The notes beneath the pieces were generated by a model. It did no database searches. It was given only the letters and a program-made list of their open reading frames with translations, and was not told where the DNA came from. Source: Caballeronia sordidicola (lineage in GTDB: Bacteria > Pseudomonadota > Gammaproteobacteria > Burkholderiales > Burkholderiaceae). From it: a DNA stretch of 64,000 bases. The stretch covers positions 248,001-312,000 of the forward strand of contig NZ_JNFG01000202.1 of NCBI RefSeq assembly GCF_000729995.1, given 5' to 3'. Numbering within the stretch: the first letter of the stretch is position 1; every line of letters begins with the position of its first letter. This document shows positions 1 to 8,311 of this stretch, piece after piece. The translations under genes were made by a program, and so were the position numbers.

Positions 1-1
1 G

Positions 2-424
2 GAAAGCTATCAGGGCAAGGTGCTGTTGATCGTGAACACCGCTAGCGAGTGTGGATTCACGCCGCAGTACAAGGGTTTGCAGGAGCTGCACGTACGTTAC
101 GCGGATCGCGGGTTTGCGGTGCTGGGTTTCCCGTGCAACCAGTTCGGCAAGCAGGAACCGGGCGACGCCGCTCAAATCGGCAGCTTTTGCGAACAGAACT
201 ACGGCGTCACGTTTCCCATGTTTGCGAAGGTCGACGTGAACGGGGCGAACGCGCATCCGCTGTTCCGTTATCTGACCGAGGAAGCGCCGGGCGTGCTGGG
301 GACCGAAGGCATCAAGTGGAACTTCACGAAGTTCCTGGTCGACAAGGAAGGCACCGTGATCACCCGGTTCGGCTCGGTAACGAAACCGGATGCGATTTCC
401 AGCGATATCGAAAAGCTGCTCTGA
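2..424 (+). CDS. Glutathione peroxidase, 5' end outside window
   Basis: Thiol peroxidase of the glutathione peroxidase family, which reduces hydroperoxides in the cytoplasm. The reading frame is open from base 2, so the start codon lies to the left of the window; 140 residues are visible against a usual 155-165. Family landmarks are present: the active-site block NTASECGFTPQY, with cysteine where animal enzymes carry selenocysteine, the second conserved block GFPCNQFG, and the Trp/Asn block KWNFTKFLVD that completes the catalytic tetrad. The Cys form normally makes it thioredoxin-dependent in bacteria (family knowledge). It ends with TGA at 422-424, and no terminator hairpin is evident before the next fragment. 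Confidence 0.93.
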   Translation, partial: ESYQGKVLLIVNTASECGFTPQYKGLQELHVRYADRGFAVLGFPCNQFGKQEPGDAAQIGSFCEQNYGVTFPMFAKVDVNGANAHPLFRYLTEEAPGVLGTEGIKWNFTKFLVDKEGTVITRFGSVTKPDAISSDIEKLL

Positions 425-497
425 CGGCTGAATTCCACTATTGGGTTGGGTTTATCCGCGCAGGCATGTAGGCCACCGGTTGGGCTGAGGATCTTTC

Positions 498-770
498 TTG
501 CACATGTCGCCGGAAGCGGCGGCAGGCGGCCCGCTCGCGCTTGTGCAGACCGGCGACATGATCGAACTCGATGTCGACGCGCGCCGGCTGCATCTCGAAG
601 TATCCGACGAGGAACTCGAACGGCGGTGTGCGTCGTGGACCAGGCCGGCGTCGCCCCTGCGCGGTTATGTGAAGCTCTACGTTGATCACGTGTTGCAGGC
701 GGACGAGGGCGCGGATCTCGATTTTCTGGTTGGCGCGAGCGGCGCACCCGTGCCGCGAGACTCTCATTGA
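498..770 (+). pseudogene. C-terminal remnant of an IlvD/Edd-family dehydratase
   Basis: Ninety codons that match the extreme C-terminus of dihydroxy-acid/sugar-acid dehydratases (IlvD/Edd family, about 570-600 residues when whole). The block HMSPEAAAGGPLALVQTGD and the following DMIELDVDARRL are typical of the last domain. Upstream of the TTG at 498 the frame meets a stop at 486-488, so at least 80% of the gene, including the Fe-S cluster ligands, is missing. The remnant overlaps or abuts a DapA-family aldolase gene, a usual partner of such dehydratases in sugar-acid catabolism. It is almost certainly non-functional, left by a deletion that removed the 5' part. Confidence 0.8.
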
Positions 771-796
771 ACATTGAAGATCAGGCCCGACCCCAC

Positions 797-1711
797 ATGA
801 CTTTAAACAACGACTCTTCGCCCGCCGGCATCTGGCCGGTCCTCTACGCCTATTTCGATGAACACAACCGGCTTGATCGTGAAGCCATGCGAGTGCAGGT
901 CGAGAAGACCATATCCGCAGGTGCTCCCGGCATCGTGATACTCGGTCTTGCAACGGAGGTGCAGCGGTTGTCGCGCACAGAGCGTGAGCAGCTTGTGAAC
1001 TGGGCGTGCGAGGACATCGCATCTCGCGTGCCGCTGGCGGTCACCGTCACCGGCGATACAGTCCCGGAGCAGACCGAATTCGGCAACTGGGCCGTCGCGC
1101 ACGGCGCGCAATGGCTGATCCTGCAACCGCCGTCCACGCGTACCGAACCGGAGCGTTTTTACTTCGATTTCTTCGCCGCCGTGATGAACGGTTTAACGAA
1201 CACGGCCGGCGCGGGTATTCAAAACGCGCCCGAGTATCTGGGCGTCGGTTTGTCGCCGCAAGCGCTGGCCGAATTGGCTCAGCAATGCCCGAACTTCCGC
1301 TGGCTGAAAGGCGAGGGTGCGGCGACGGTGCTGCGTGCGACCATCGACTGCCTGGTGGCGGCCGGCAGCACCATGCCCGTCTTCAACGGGCGCGGCGGCC
1401 AGGAGTTGCTAGACAACTTGCGCGCCGGCTGCGCAGGCATGATCGTCGCGCCGGATAGCTTCGATCATCAGGTGGAAATCTATCAAGCCTTCGCGCACGA
1501 TCCGGCCGCGGCGCAACTGCACTATGAGGAGGTGTTGCCGGCGATTGTTTTCGTGATGCAGTCGCTCGATGCGCTCACCTGTTATGGCAAGCGCATCGCG
1601 GCATGGCGAATGGGGTTTGAAGTCCAGCACGATCGCGGCATTGCGCCGACTGCATTCGGCCTGGAATGCGCAAGACGATTCGCCGACAGCCTTGGACCGT
1701 ACGCGAATTAA
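797..1711 (+). CDS. Dihydrodipicolinate synthase (DapA)-family aldolase/lyase
   Basis: A 304-residue TIM-barrel protein of the DHDPS/N-acetylneuraminate lyase family, which forms a Schiff base with pyruvate or 2-keto-3-deoxy acids. The predicted Schiff-base lysine sits in FRWLKGEGAA near residue 167. The region that normally carries the catalytic Tyr (YNIP-like) reads GIQNAPEYLG here, and the usual GTTGE loop is GLATEVQRL, so it is a divergent member and probably not the lysine-pathway DapA. The ATG at 797 is preferred; the frame could open at TTG 767, inside the upstream dehydratase remnant. Its neighbour suggests a former sugar-acid dehydratase/aldolase pair. The substrate is unknown. Confidence 0.8.
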   Translation: MTLNNDSSPAGIWPVLYAYFDEHNRLDREAMRVQVEKTISAGAPGIVILGLATEVQRLSRTEREQLVNWACEDIASRVPLAVTVTGDTVPEQTEFGNWAVAHGAQWLILQPPSTRTEPERFYFDFFAAVMNGLTNTAGAGIQNAPEYLGVGLSPQALAELAQQCPNFRWLKGEGAATVLRATIDCLVAAGSTMPVFNGRGGQELLDNLRAGCAGMIVAPDSFDHQVEIYQAFAHDPAAAQLHYEEVLPAIVFVMQSLDALTCYGKRIAAWRMGFEVQHDRGIAPTAFGLECARRFADSLGPYAN

Positions 1712-1718
1712 AACCGCG

Positions 1719-3182
1719 TCAAAGAATCGGTGAAAACAAGCGCGCGACATGCATCGACATGCGGCGCCAAGCGGGTGCACCGAGATAATCGTCGCGGCTG
1801 ATTTCCCACGATTGCGCGAAGTCGTCGAGCAGCATTTTTTCGACTTCGCTTGCAAAGTGCCGGTCCACGGTCAGGACCATGATTTCGAAGTTGAGGCGAA
1901 ACGAGCGGTTGTCGAGATTTGCGCTGCCAATGGCGGCGGACATGTCGTCCACCAGCACCACTTTCTGATGCAGGAAGCCCGGGCGGTATCGAAAGATCTT
2001 CACGCCGGCGAGCAGTGCATCGTACGCATAGAGTGTCGACGCAGCGAACACTACGCGATGGTCGCGCCGGCTCGGAATCAGGATGCGCACGTCCACGCCG
2101 CGCATAACGGCGAGCCGCAGCGCGGAGAACACGGCTTCATCGGGAATGAGATACGGCGTCGTGATCCAGATCCGCGAACGCGCCGCGTTGATCGCTTCGA
2201 CGAAAAACAGCGAGCACGTTTCCTGGTGGTCAGCGGGGCCGCTCGCGAGGATGAGGCAACTCATATCGTCCGCTGATGTTTTCGACGCCTCCACTTCCGG
2301 AATGCGTTGCGTCGCCCAGTACCAGTCTTCTATGAACACGAACTGGATGCTCGCGACCGCCGGACCGCGCACTTCAATGTGGGTATCGCGCCAGGGCGAC
2401 AGACGCGGATTCGCGCCGAGATATTCCACGCCTACGTTGTGACCGCCGACGAATGCGCATTCGCCGTCAACAACCACGATCTTGCGATGGTTCCGAAAGT
2501 TGATCTGGAAGCGATTGACGAACTTGCGCTTGGTCGCGAACGGATGTGTTTGCACGCCGCCCGCGCGCAAGGTGTTGACGTAGCGTTTGGGCAGATCGAA
2601 GCTGCCGATGCTGTCGTAGAGAAAATAGACCCGCACGCCTTGCCGGGCTTTCCTGAGCAGCAGGTCTTTGAGTTTCTCGCCGAGCTCATCGTCGCGAACG
2701 ATGAAAAACTGCACGATCACATAGACCTTCGCCGCGTCGATGGCTTTGAAGATTGCATCGAACGTGGCGTCGCCGTTGATCAGCACACGCACCGAATTGC
2801 CGCGCAAAAATGGCATGCCGCTCAAACGCGTCAGCGCGCGGATGGTCGGATGACCGAGATACTCCGCGGGGTCGCCTGCTGCCGCGCCGCGCAGGCGGGC
2901 GGCTTCATCGGGGAAATTCCATTCCGTCGGGTGCGCGCTCTTGCGCAGGATCTCGTTTTCCAGCCGACGCGCGTCAATGTACCCGGCGAACTTGCTGCGC
3001 CCGAGAAAGAGATACGGGATCAGCGTGAAGTAGGGCATGGCGACAAGCGACACGGCCCAGGCGACCGCGCCTTGCGAGGTGCGGGTGTTGAGCACCGCGT
3101 GGCACGCGGCCGCCGCGCCCAGCAAATGGGCGATCATCACAAACGTGCCGAGATGAAGCCAGTCCTGCGACTCGAAATGCAT
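1719..3182 (-). CDS. clsA: Cardiolipin synthase (phospholipase D superfamily)
   Basis: Inner-membrane enzyme that condenses two phosphatidylglycerol molecules into cardiolipin. Of its 487 residues the first ~65 form two hydrophobic segments (around 12-32 and 38-60), as in ClsA. Two HKD motifs follow: HRKIVVVD in the first half and HQKVVLVD near the C-terminus, each in the usual surroundings (NHRK...AFVGGHN; LHQK...AIGSANLDNRS). It lies 42 bp downstream of prmB on the same strand and may be transcribed with the dapE-prmB unit. It converges on the DapA-family gene with a 7-bp gap and no clear terminator between them. The subtype (ClsA rather than ClsB/C) rests on the N-terminal membrane segments and length. 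Confidence 0.93.
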   Translation of the reverse strand: MHFESQDWLHLGTFVMIAHLLGAAAACHAVLNTRTSQGAVAWAVSLVAMPYFTLIPYLFLGRSKFAGYIDARRLENEILRKSAHPTEWNFPDEAARLRGAAAGDPAEYLGHPTIRALTRLSGMPFLRGNSVRVLINGDATFDAIFKAIDAAKVYVIVQFFIVRDDELGEKLKDLLLRKARQGVRVYFLYDSIGSFDLPKRYVNTLRAGGVQTHPFATKRKFVNRFQINFRNHRKIVVVDGECAFVGGHNVGVEYLGANPRLSPWRDTHIEVRGPAVASIQFVFIEDWYWATQRIPEVEASKTSADDMSCLILASGPADHQETCSLFFVEAINAARSRIWITTPYLIPDEAVFSALRLAVMRGVDVRILIPSRRDHRVVFAASTLYAYDALLAGVKIFRYRPGFLHQKVVLVDDMSAAIGSANLDNRSFRLNFEIMVLTVDRHFASEVEKMLLDDFAQSWEISRDDYLGAPAWRRMSMHVARLFSPIL

Positions 3183-3224
3183 GTAAGCGGTGCCTGGTAA
3201 TACGAGTAGTCGAGAGTTGCGCCG

Positions 3225-4109
3225 TCAGCCCGGCAAGTCGGCTGCCTGGATGAGGAACACGTTGTCGTCGCCGGCGCTGGTCGAGAGCCAGACAATATCG
3301 AGGCCGCCGAGCGTGGCTTCAACGTTGGCCCGTTCATTGCCGATTTCGACCACGAGCACGCCGTCTTCGGTCAGCCACTTGCGTGCTTCACCCACAATCC
3401 GCTTCACGATATCCATGCCGTTCGCGCCGCCCGCGAGCGCAAGTTCCGGCTCGTGGCGATATTCAGCGGGGAGGGTTTGCATGGCGAGCGCGTTGACGTA
3501 CGGCGGATTCGTGATGATGACCTCATAACGGCCGACGGGCAGCGGTGCGAACAGATCGCCCTCGTACAACGCGACGCGCGAATCCAGGTCGTAGTCGTCC
3601 ACGTTCTTATGCGCGACTTCCAGCGCCGGCGCGGAGATATCGACGGCGTCAATGTCCGCATTCAGGAACGCCTGTGCCGCGAGGATCGCGAGGCAGCCGG
3701 AGCCCGTGCAGAGTTCAAGCACGCGCGACACTTCGTCGGGATCTTGCACATACGGCTGCAAGCCATCCTGCAACAACTCGCCAATAAACGAACGCGGCAC
3801 GATCACGCGCTCATCCACGTAGAAGCGGTGCCCGTGCATCCACGCTTCGTTCGTGATGTACGCCGCCGGCACGCGATCCGTCGACCGGCGCTCGATCACT
3901 TTCATGATGGCGTCGATTTCGGTGTCGAGCAGGCGTGCGTCGAGGAACGGATCGAGCGTGTCGATCGGCAAATGCAAGGTATGCAGCACGAGGTACGCGG
4001 CTTCATCGAATGCATTCGATGAACCGTGGCCAAACGACAAGTCTGCCGCAGTGAAACGCGACACGGCAAAACGCAGCAGATCGCGAACGGTGGTGAAGGG
4101 AAGCGCCAT
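3225..4109 (-). CDS. prmB: Ribosomal protein uL3 N5-glutamine methyltransferase
   Basis: SAM-dependent methyltransferase that modifies a glutamine of ribosomal protein L3. The 294 residues show the SAM-binding loop LELCTGSGCLAI and the catalytic NPPYVN signature of the HemK/PrmB group; the N-terminal ~100 residues resemble PrmB rather than PrmC. The start at ATG 4109 (MALPFTTV...) is chosen because AAGGAGCC lies just upstream on the minus strand; an in-frame start farther up at 4145 would overlap dapE and lacks this site. It lies 28 bp after dapE in the same direction, a linkage common in Burkholderiales. Confidence 0.93.
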   Translation of the reverse strand: MALPFTTVRDLLRFAVSRFTAADLSFGHGSSNAFDEAAYLVLHTLHLPIDTLDPFLDARLLDTEIDAIMKVIERRSTDRVPAAYITNEAWMHGHRFYVDERVIVPRSFIGELLQDGLQPYVQDPDEVSRVLELCTGSGCLAILAAQAFLNADIDAVDISAPALEVAHKNVDDYDLDSRVALYEGDLFAPLPVGRYEVIITNPPYVNALAMQTLPAEYRHEPELALAGGANGMDIVKRIVGEARKWLTEDGVLVVEIGNERANVEATLGGLDIVWLSTSAGDDNVFLIQAADLPG

Positions 4110-4137
4110 CGCAGGCTCCTTATAAGAGTGAGTCGGA

Positions 4138-5277
4138 TCAGGCAAGCAGGGTTTCTAGCACGCGCCTATACACGTTTTTCAACGGTTCGATAAACGCCAC
4201 CTCAACGTGCTCGTCGATCTTGTGGATGCTGCCGTTGGGCGGTCCGAACTCGACCACCTGTTCACAGATGCGTGCAATGAAGCGACCATCCGAGGTGCCG
4301 CCGGTCGTAGACAGTTCGGTCCGCACGCCGGTTTCATCGAGGATGGCTTGTTCCAGCGCGTTCGACAATGTGCCGCGCGGCGTGAGGAACGGCAAGCCGC
4401 TCACGCTCCACGTGAGATCGTAGTCCAGCGCGTGCTTATCGAGGATCGCGTGAACGCGGCTTTGCAGTCCTTCCACAGTGCTTGCCGTGGAGAAGCGGAA
4501 ATTGAACATCAGGTCGATGTGACCCGGGATCACGTTCGTTGCGCCCGTGCCGCTGTGCAGGTTGGAAACCTGCCACGTGGTCGGCGGGAAATATTCGTTG
4601 CCGTCGTCCCAATGTGTCGAGACCAGTTCGGCAAGCGCGGGCGCGAGCAAGTGAATCGGGTTCTTCGCGAGATGCGGATAAGCGATATGCCCCTGCACAC
4701 CTTTTACGACCAGCTTGCCAGACATGGAACCGCGCCGGCCGTTCTTGACCATGTCGCCAAGGATCGCGCTGGAAGTGGGCTCACCAACAATGCAGTAGTC
4801 CAGCCGCTCGCCACGCGCTTTCAAGGCTTCGATCACTTTAACGGTGCCGTCGGTGGCGGGGCCTTCTTCGTCGCTGGTGATCAGGAAAGCCAAAGAGCCG
4901 CGATGCGACGGGTGCGCCGCGACGAACTCTTCGCTCGACACGACGAACGCCGCGATCGATGTCTTCATGTCCGCCGAACCGCGGCCGTACAACTTGCCGC
5001 CGCGGTGGGTCGGCACGAACGGTGGCGAGGTCCATTGTTCCAGCGGACCGGTCGGCACGACGTCGGTGTGGCCGGCGAACGCTAGCAGCTTGCCGTCGGT
5101 TCCTTGCGTGCCGCGCTTCACGGCCCAGAGATTCGTGACGCCGCCCGACGCGATCGTTTCGCACTCAAAGCCAATCGCCGATAACCGTTCGATCAGCAAA
5201 TTCTGGCAATGCTGGTCGTCGGGCGTGACGGACGCGCGCGCGATAAGTTGTTCCGAGAGGAGTAGGGTGCCGGACAT
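4138..5277 (-). CDS. dapE: Succinyl-diaminopimelate desuccinylase
   Basis: Zinc peptidase-fold (M20) enzyme that removes succinate from N-succinyl-LL-diaminopimelate in the lysine/meso-DAP pathway, feeding cell-wall and lysine synthesis. Its 379 residues match the usual DapE length. Visible metal and catalytic blocks are FAGHTDVVPTG, TSDEEGPATDGT, IVGEPTSS and the C-terminal TGGTSDGRFIA. It lies downstream of dapC, dapD and the ArsC-like gene on the same strand, but a minus-strand terminator-like hairpin separates it from them. It probably has its own promoter in the ~107-bp gap and is co-transcribed with prmB. Confidence 0.96.
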   Translation of the reverse strand: MSGTLLLSEQLIARASVTPDDQHCQNLLIERLSAIGFECETIASGGVTNLWAVKRGTQGTDGKLLAFAGHTDVVPTGPLEQWTSPPFVPTHRGGKLYGRGSADMKTSIAAFVVSSEEFVAAHPSHRGSLAFLITSDEEGPATDGTVKVIEALKARGERLDYCIVGEPTSSAILGDMVKNGRRGSMSGKLVVKGVQGHIAYPHLAKNPIHLLAPALAELVSTHWDDGNEYFPPTTWQVSNLHSGTGATNVIPGHIDLMFNFRFSTASTVEGLQSRVHAILDKHALDYDLTWSVSGLPFLTPRGTLSNALEQAILDETGVRTELSTTGGTSDGRFIARICEQVVEFGPPNGSIHKIDEHVEVAFIEPLKNVYRRVLETLLA

Positions 5278-5295
5278 GGATTCGAGCCGTTTTCA

Positions 5296-5322
5296 ATAAA
5301 AATGCCGGCGTTGCGGCCGGCA
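5296..5322 (-). terminator. Rho-independent terminator between the ArsC-like gene and dapE
   Basis: Read on the minus strand, a 7-bp GC-rich stem (TGCCGGC/GCCGGCA) with a 6-base loop is followed by TTTTTATT. It sits just after the dapC-dapD-arsC-like block and before dapE, so it may end that transcript or attenuate read-through into dapE. Confidence 0.6.
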
Positions 5323-5384
5323 GGAATCAAGATTCGCGCTCCTTTTATCAGGGGGCGCGCAAAACTGCGCTGAAAGGTCAAGCC

Positions 5385-5747
5385 TCAAACGAACAGCGTT
5401 TCGTACTTGTCGGCATCGAAACCGAGCGATTTCACTCGGCCGTTCACGACCAGCACGGGCCGCTTGATGATCGACGGCTTGTGGATCATCAACGCGATCG
5501 CGCCGGCCGTGGAGCCGGCTTCGTCCTTGTAGGTGTCCGACAGGCCGCGCCAGGTCGTGCCGCGCCGGTTGATCAGTTCATCGAGCGTGACGTCCTTCAG
5601 CCAGTCTTGCAACAAGGCCGTGTTTACCCCGGCTTTCTTGAAGTCATGGAATTCGAACGGCACATCATGTTCTTCCAGCCACACGCGTGCTTTTCTTACG
5701 GTGTCGCAATTCGGAATCCCATACACGACGATCTTCTTCGCGGCCAT
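5385..5747 (-). CDS. ArsC/Spx-family (YffB-like) reductase homologue
   Basis: A small 120-residue thioredoxin-fold protein of the ArsC/Spx/YffB family. The N-terminus YGIPNCDTVRKAR holds a single active-site cysteine, and the RPVLVVNG block near residue 100 is shared with ArsC. Most YffB-like members of this length are not proven arsenate reductases; a glutathione-dependent thiol reductase role is suggested in the literature for the family. It begins 3 bp after the dapD stop, so the two are translationally linked. That position between dapD and dapE is conserved in many proteobacteria, yet its role there is not established. Confidence 0.88.
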   Translation of the reverse strand: MAAKKIVVYGIPNCDTVRKARVWLEEHDVPFEFHDFKKAGVNTALLQDWLKDVTLDELINRRGTTWRGLSDTYKDEAGSTAGAIALMIHKPSIIKRPVLVVNGRVKSLGFDADKYETLFV

Positions 5748-5750
5748 GGA

Positions 5751-6578
5751 TCAATCGCCTCGCAGCAACTCGTTCAGGCCGACCTTGGCGCGCGTTTTTG
5801 CGTCCACCTTCTTCACGATCACCGCGCAGTACAGGCTGTGCGAACCGTCCTTCGAAGGCAGGTTGCCCGCGACCACCACCGATCCCGCCGGAATGCGGCC
5901 ATACGTGACCGAGCCCGTTTCACGGTCATAAATCTTGGTGCTCTGGCCGAGATACACGCCCATGGAGATGACTGAGTTCTCTTCCACGATCACGCCTTCC
6001 ACCACTTCCGAACGCGCACCGATAAAGCAGTTATCTTCGATGATCACCGGGTTCGCCTGCAGTGGTTCCAGCACGCCGCCAATGCCCACGCCGCCTGACA
6101 AATGCACGTTCTTGCCGATCTGCGCGCACGAGCCGACGGTGGCCCAGGTATCGACCATCGAGCCTTCATCCACATACGCGCCAATGTTCGTGTACGACGG
6201 CATCAGCACGACGTTCTTCGCGATAAACGATCCACGGCGCGCGATGGCCGGCGGCACGACGCGAAAGCCGCCCGCAGCGAAATCTTCAGCGGTGTAGTTG
6301 GCGAACTTCGAGGGCACCTTGTCGTAGAACTGGCTGTATCCGCCAGCCGGCATGGGCGCGTTGTCTTCCAGGCGGAACGACAGCAGCACCGCTTTCTTCA
6401 GCCATTGATTGACCACCCATTCGCCGTCCCGTTTCTCGGCGACACGCGCCAGGCCCTTATCGAGTTGCTCGATGGCGTGAGCGACGGCGTCGCGCACTTC
6501 GGCGGGGGCCGATTTCGGCGACAACTCGGCGCGGTTGTCCCAGGCGGTATCGATGATCTGCTGAAGTTGTTGCGACAT
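5751..6578 (-). CDS. dapD: 2,3,4,5-tetrahydropyridine-2,6-dicarboxylate N-succinyltransferase
   Basis: Transfers succinyl from succinyl-CoA to tetrahydrodipicolinate, the first succinylase-branch step of DAP/lysine synthesis. The 275 residues are the family's standard length. An N-terminal helical domain is followed by a left-handed beta-helix of hexapeptide repeats (NVVLMPSYTNIGAYVDEGS onward), with the conserved GGVGIGGVLEPLQA and EDNCFIGARSEVVEGV blocks. It lies 38 bp downstream of dapC and 3 bp upstream of the ArsC-like gene, giving a tight dapC-dapD-arsC-like unit in the order transamination gene, succinylation gene. Confidence 0.97.
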   Translation of the reverse strand: MSQQLQQIIDTAWDNRAELSPKSAPAEVRDAVAHAIEQLDKGLARVAEKRDGEWVVNQWLKKAVLLSFRLEDNAPMPAGGYSQFYDKVPSKFANYTAEDFAAGGFRVVPPAIARRGSFIAKNVVLMPSYTNIGAYVDEGSMVDTWATVGSCAQIGKNVHLSGGVGIGGVLEPLQANPVIIEDNCFIGARSEVVEGVIVEENSVISMGVYLGQSTKIYDRETGSVTYGRIPAGSVVVAGNLPSKDGSHSLYCAVIVKKVDAKTRAKVGLNELLRGD

Positions 6579-6616
6579 GGTCGTGACTTAAGTGAGTGCT
6601 GCGATTTAAGGAGGGG

Positions 6617-7828
6617 TTACTGCGGCAGCGTGCTGCAAAATTCGACGATACGCCGTGCACCTTCCACACATTCGTCGACATCGGCGACCAGCGCAATGCG
6701 AATGAAGCCGCTGCCGGGATTCGTGCCATGGGCGTCGCGCGCCAGGTACGAGCCCGGCAAAACCGTCACATTATAGTCGGCGTAAAGGCGGGCGGCGAAC
6801 TCGGTGTCGGTGAGGCCGGTGCGCGCCACGTTTGCCCACAGGTAGAACGCGGCGTCAGGCAGGCGGACGTCGAGCACCTCGGCGAGCATCGGTGTGACGG
6901 TCGTGAATTTCCTGAGGTACAGCGCGCGGTTGTCGCGCACATGCGCTTCGTCTTTCCAGGCAACGACACTGGCGGCCTGGAACATGGGCGAGAGCGCCGC
7001 GCCGTGATAGGTGCGATAGAGCAGGAATTGCTTGAGTATCGATGCATCGCCGGCGACGAAACCCGAGCGCATGCCCGGCACGTTCGAGCGCTTCGAGAGG
7101 CTGGACAGCATCACCAGCCGTTCGAAACCGCGGCCCAGCTTGTGCGCGGCTTCGAGGCCGCCCAGCGGCGGCGTGGCTTCGTTGAAATAGATCTCGGAAT
7201 AGCATTCATCGGAGGCAATCACGAAGCCATGCCGGTCCGATAGCGCAAACAACTCGCGCCAGTCGTCGAGCGTCAGCACGGCGCCGGTCGGGTTGCCGGG
7301 CGAGCAGACGTAGAGCAATTGCGTGCGCGCCCAGACGGCGTCGGGGACGGCTGCGTAATCACAGGCGAAGTTGCGCGCCGGATTGCTGTTCACGAAGTAC
7401 GGCTCGGCGCCGGCCAGCAGCGCTGCGCCTTCGTAGATCTGATAGAACGGATTCGGGCACACAACAACAGGCGGTTCACCGCCGCTGCGGCTGTCGATCA
7501 CGGTTTGCGCCAGCGAGAACAAGGCTTCGCGGGAACCGGAGACGGGCAGGACTTCGGTGGCTGCATCGACTGCGGGCAGGCCGTAGCGCTCTTTGGTCCA
7601 GTCAGCAATGGCCTGGCGCAGCGGCTCGCTGCCGGCGGTTGCGGGATACGACGCCAAGCCGGACATCGCATTGACGACTGCCTCGCGGATCAGCGCCGGC
7701 GTTGCATGTTTCGGCTCGCCGATACCGAAGCTGATCGGCGCCAAATCCGCACGCGGCGTGACGCCTTTGAATAGCGCGCGCAACTTTTCGAATGGATACG
7801 GCTGAAGTTTCTGGAGAAGTGGATTCAC
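6617..7828 (-). CDS. dapC: Succinyldiaminopimelate aminotransferase
   Basis: PLP-dependent class I/II aminotransferase of 403 residues that converts N-succinyl-2-amino-6-ketopimelate and glutamate to N-succinyl-LL-DAP. The PLP lysine lies in LSSLSKRSNVPGMRSGF, and other fold-type I landmarks (CSPGNPTGAVL, ASDECYSEIYF) are in place. The DapC call rather than another aminotransferase rests on operon context with dapD and dapE and on the N-terminal PFEKLRALFKG block typical of the proteobacterial DapC family. It is divergent from smc across a 483-bp intergenic region. Confidence 0.93.
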   Translation of the reverse strand: MNPLLQKLQPYPFEKLRALFKGVTPRADLAPISFGIGEPKHATPALIREAVVNAMSGLASYPATAGSEPLRQAIADWTKERYGLPAVDAATEVLPVSGSREALFSLAQTVIDSRSGGEPPVVVCPNPFYQIYEGAALLAGAEPYFVNSNPARNFACDYAAVPDAVWARTQLLYVCSPGNPTGAVLTLDDWRELFALSDRHGFVIASDECYSEIYFNEATPPLGGLEAAHKLGRGFERLVMLSSLSKRSNVPGMRSGFVAGDASILKQFLLYRTYHGAALSPMFQAASVVAWKDEAHVRDNRALYLRKFTTVTPMLAEVLDVRLPDAAFYLWANVARTGLTDTEFAARLYADYNVTVLPGSYLARDAHGTNPGSGFIRIALVADVDECVEGARRIVEFCSTLPQ

Positions 7829-8311
7829 GGCGAAGTCGGTGCAGACGATGAAACGACAAGGCTCGGATTATAGCCCTCCGTAGGCCCCTGGTTGGGTTTG
7901 CGGGTGCTTTGAAGGGTTTCCGGCGGCGGCTGGAAGACCGGTTTCCACCGTGCGGCGGCATTGGACCATTGGCGCCACCGGTAAGCCTAAATCGACTCGC
8001 ATGGAGCCCTGCGGAACCCCGGCCCGCCGACCGTCGCGAGCGAAAATGCCTGTGTCAGCAAACCAAAAGAATTCAAGACGGGCGATGGTATGATTGTCAC
8101 CGTTCGCCGGGTTGCGTGCTTGCGGTTTATATATAGAAGGCCTCAAGCGACAGCATCACGGGTTGCACGCCGTCGCGTTTAATCGACGGGGTTCGACCTA
8201 CCGCCCGAGCGTTTTCGACCGGCGTTTGTTTTATCTCCTGCCGCACAAGCATCACGGCTCCGAGGCCCGCCGGCCCGTTCTCCCGAATTCTTTTCAATCA
8301 GCGATATCGCC
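7829..8311. other. Intergenic region between divergent dapC and smc
   Basis: 483 bp without a convincing gene. Short ORFs here lack family resemblance. It must hold the promoters for dapC (minus) and smc (plus). A TATGAT hexamer at 8089-8094 and an AT-rich patch around 8125-8135 are possible -10 elements, but no well-spaced -35 is visible, so I make no firm promoter call. No hairpin longer than ordinary stands out. Confidence 0.5.

Noticed and set aside
446..685. ORFs overlapping the dehydratase remnant in other frames
   Set aside because: Only the frame at 498-770 reads as IlvD/Edd C-terminus. The others are shadows.
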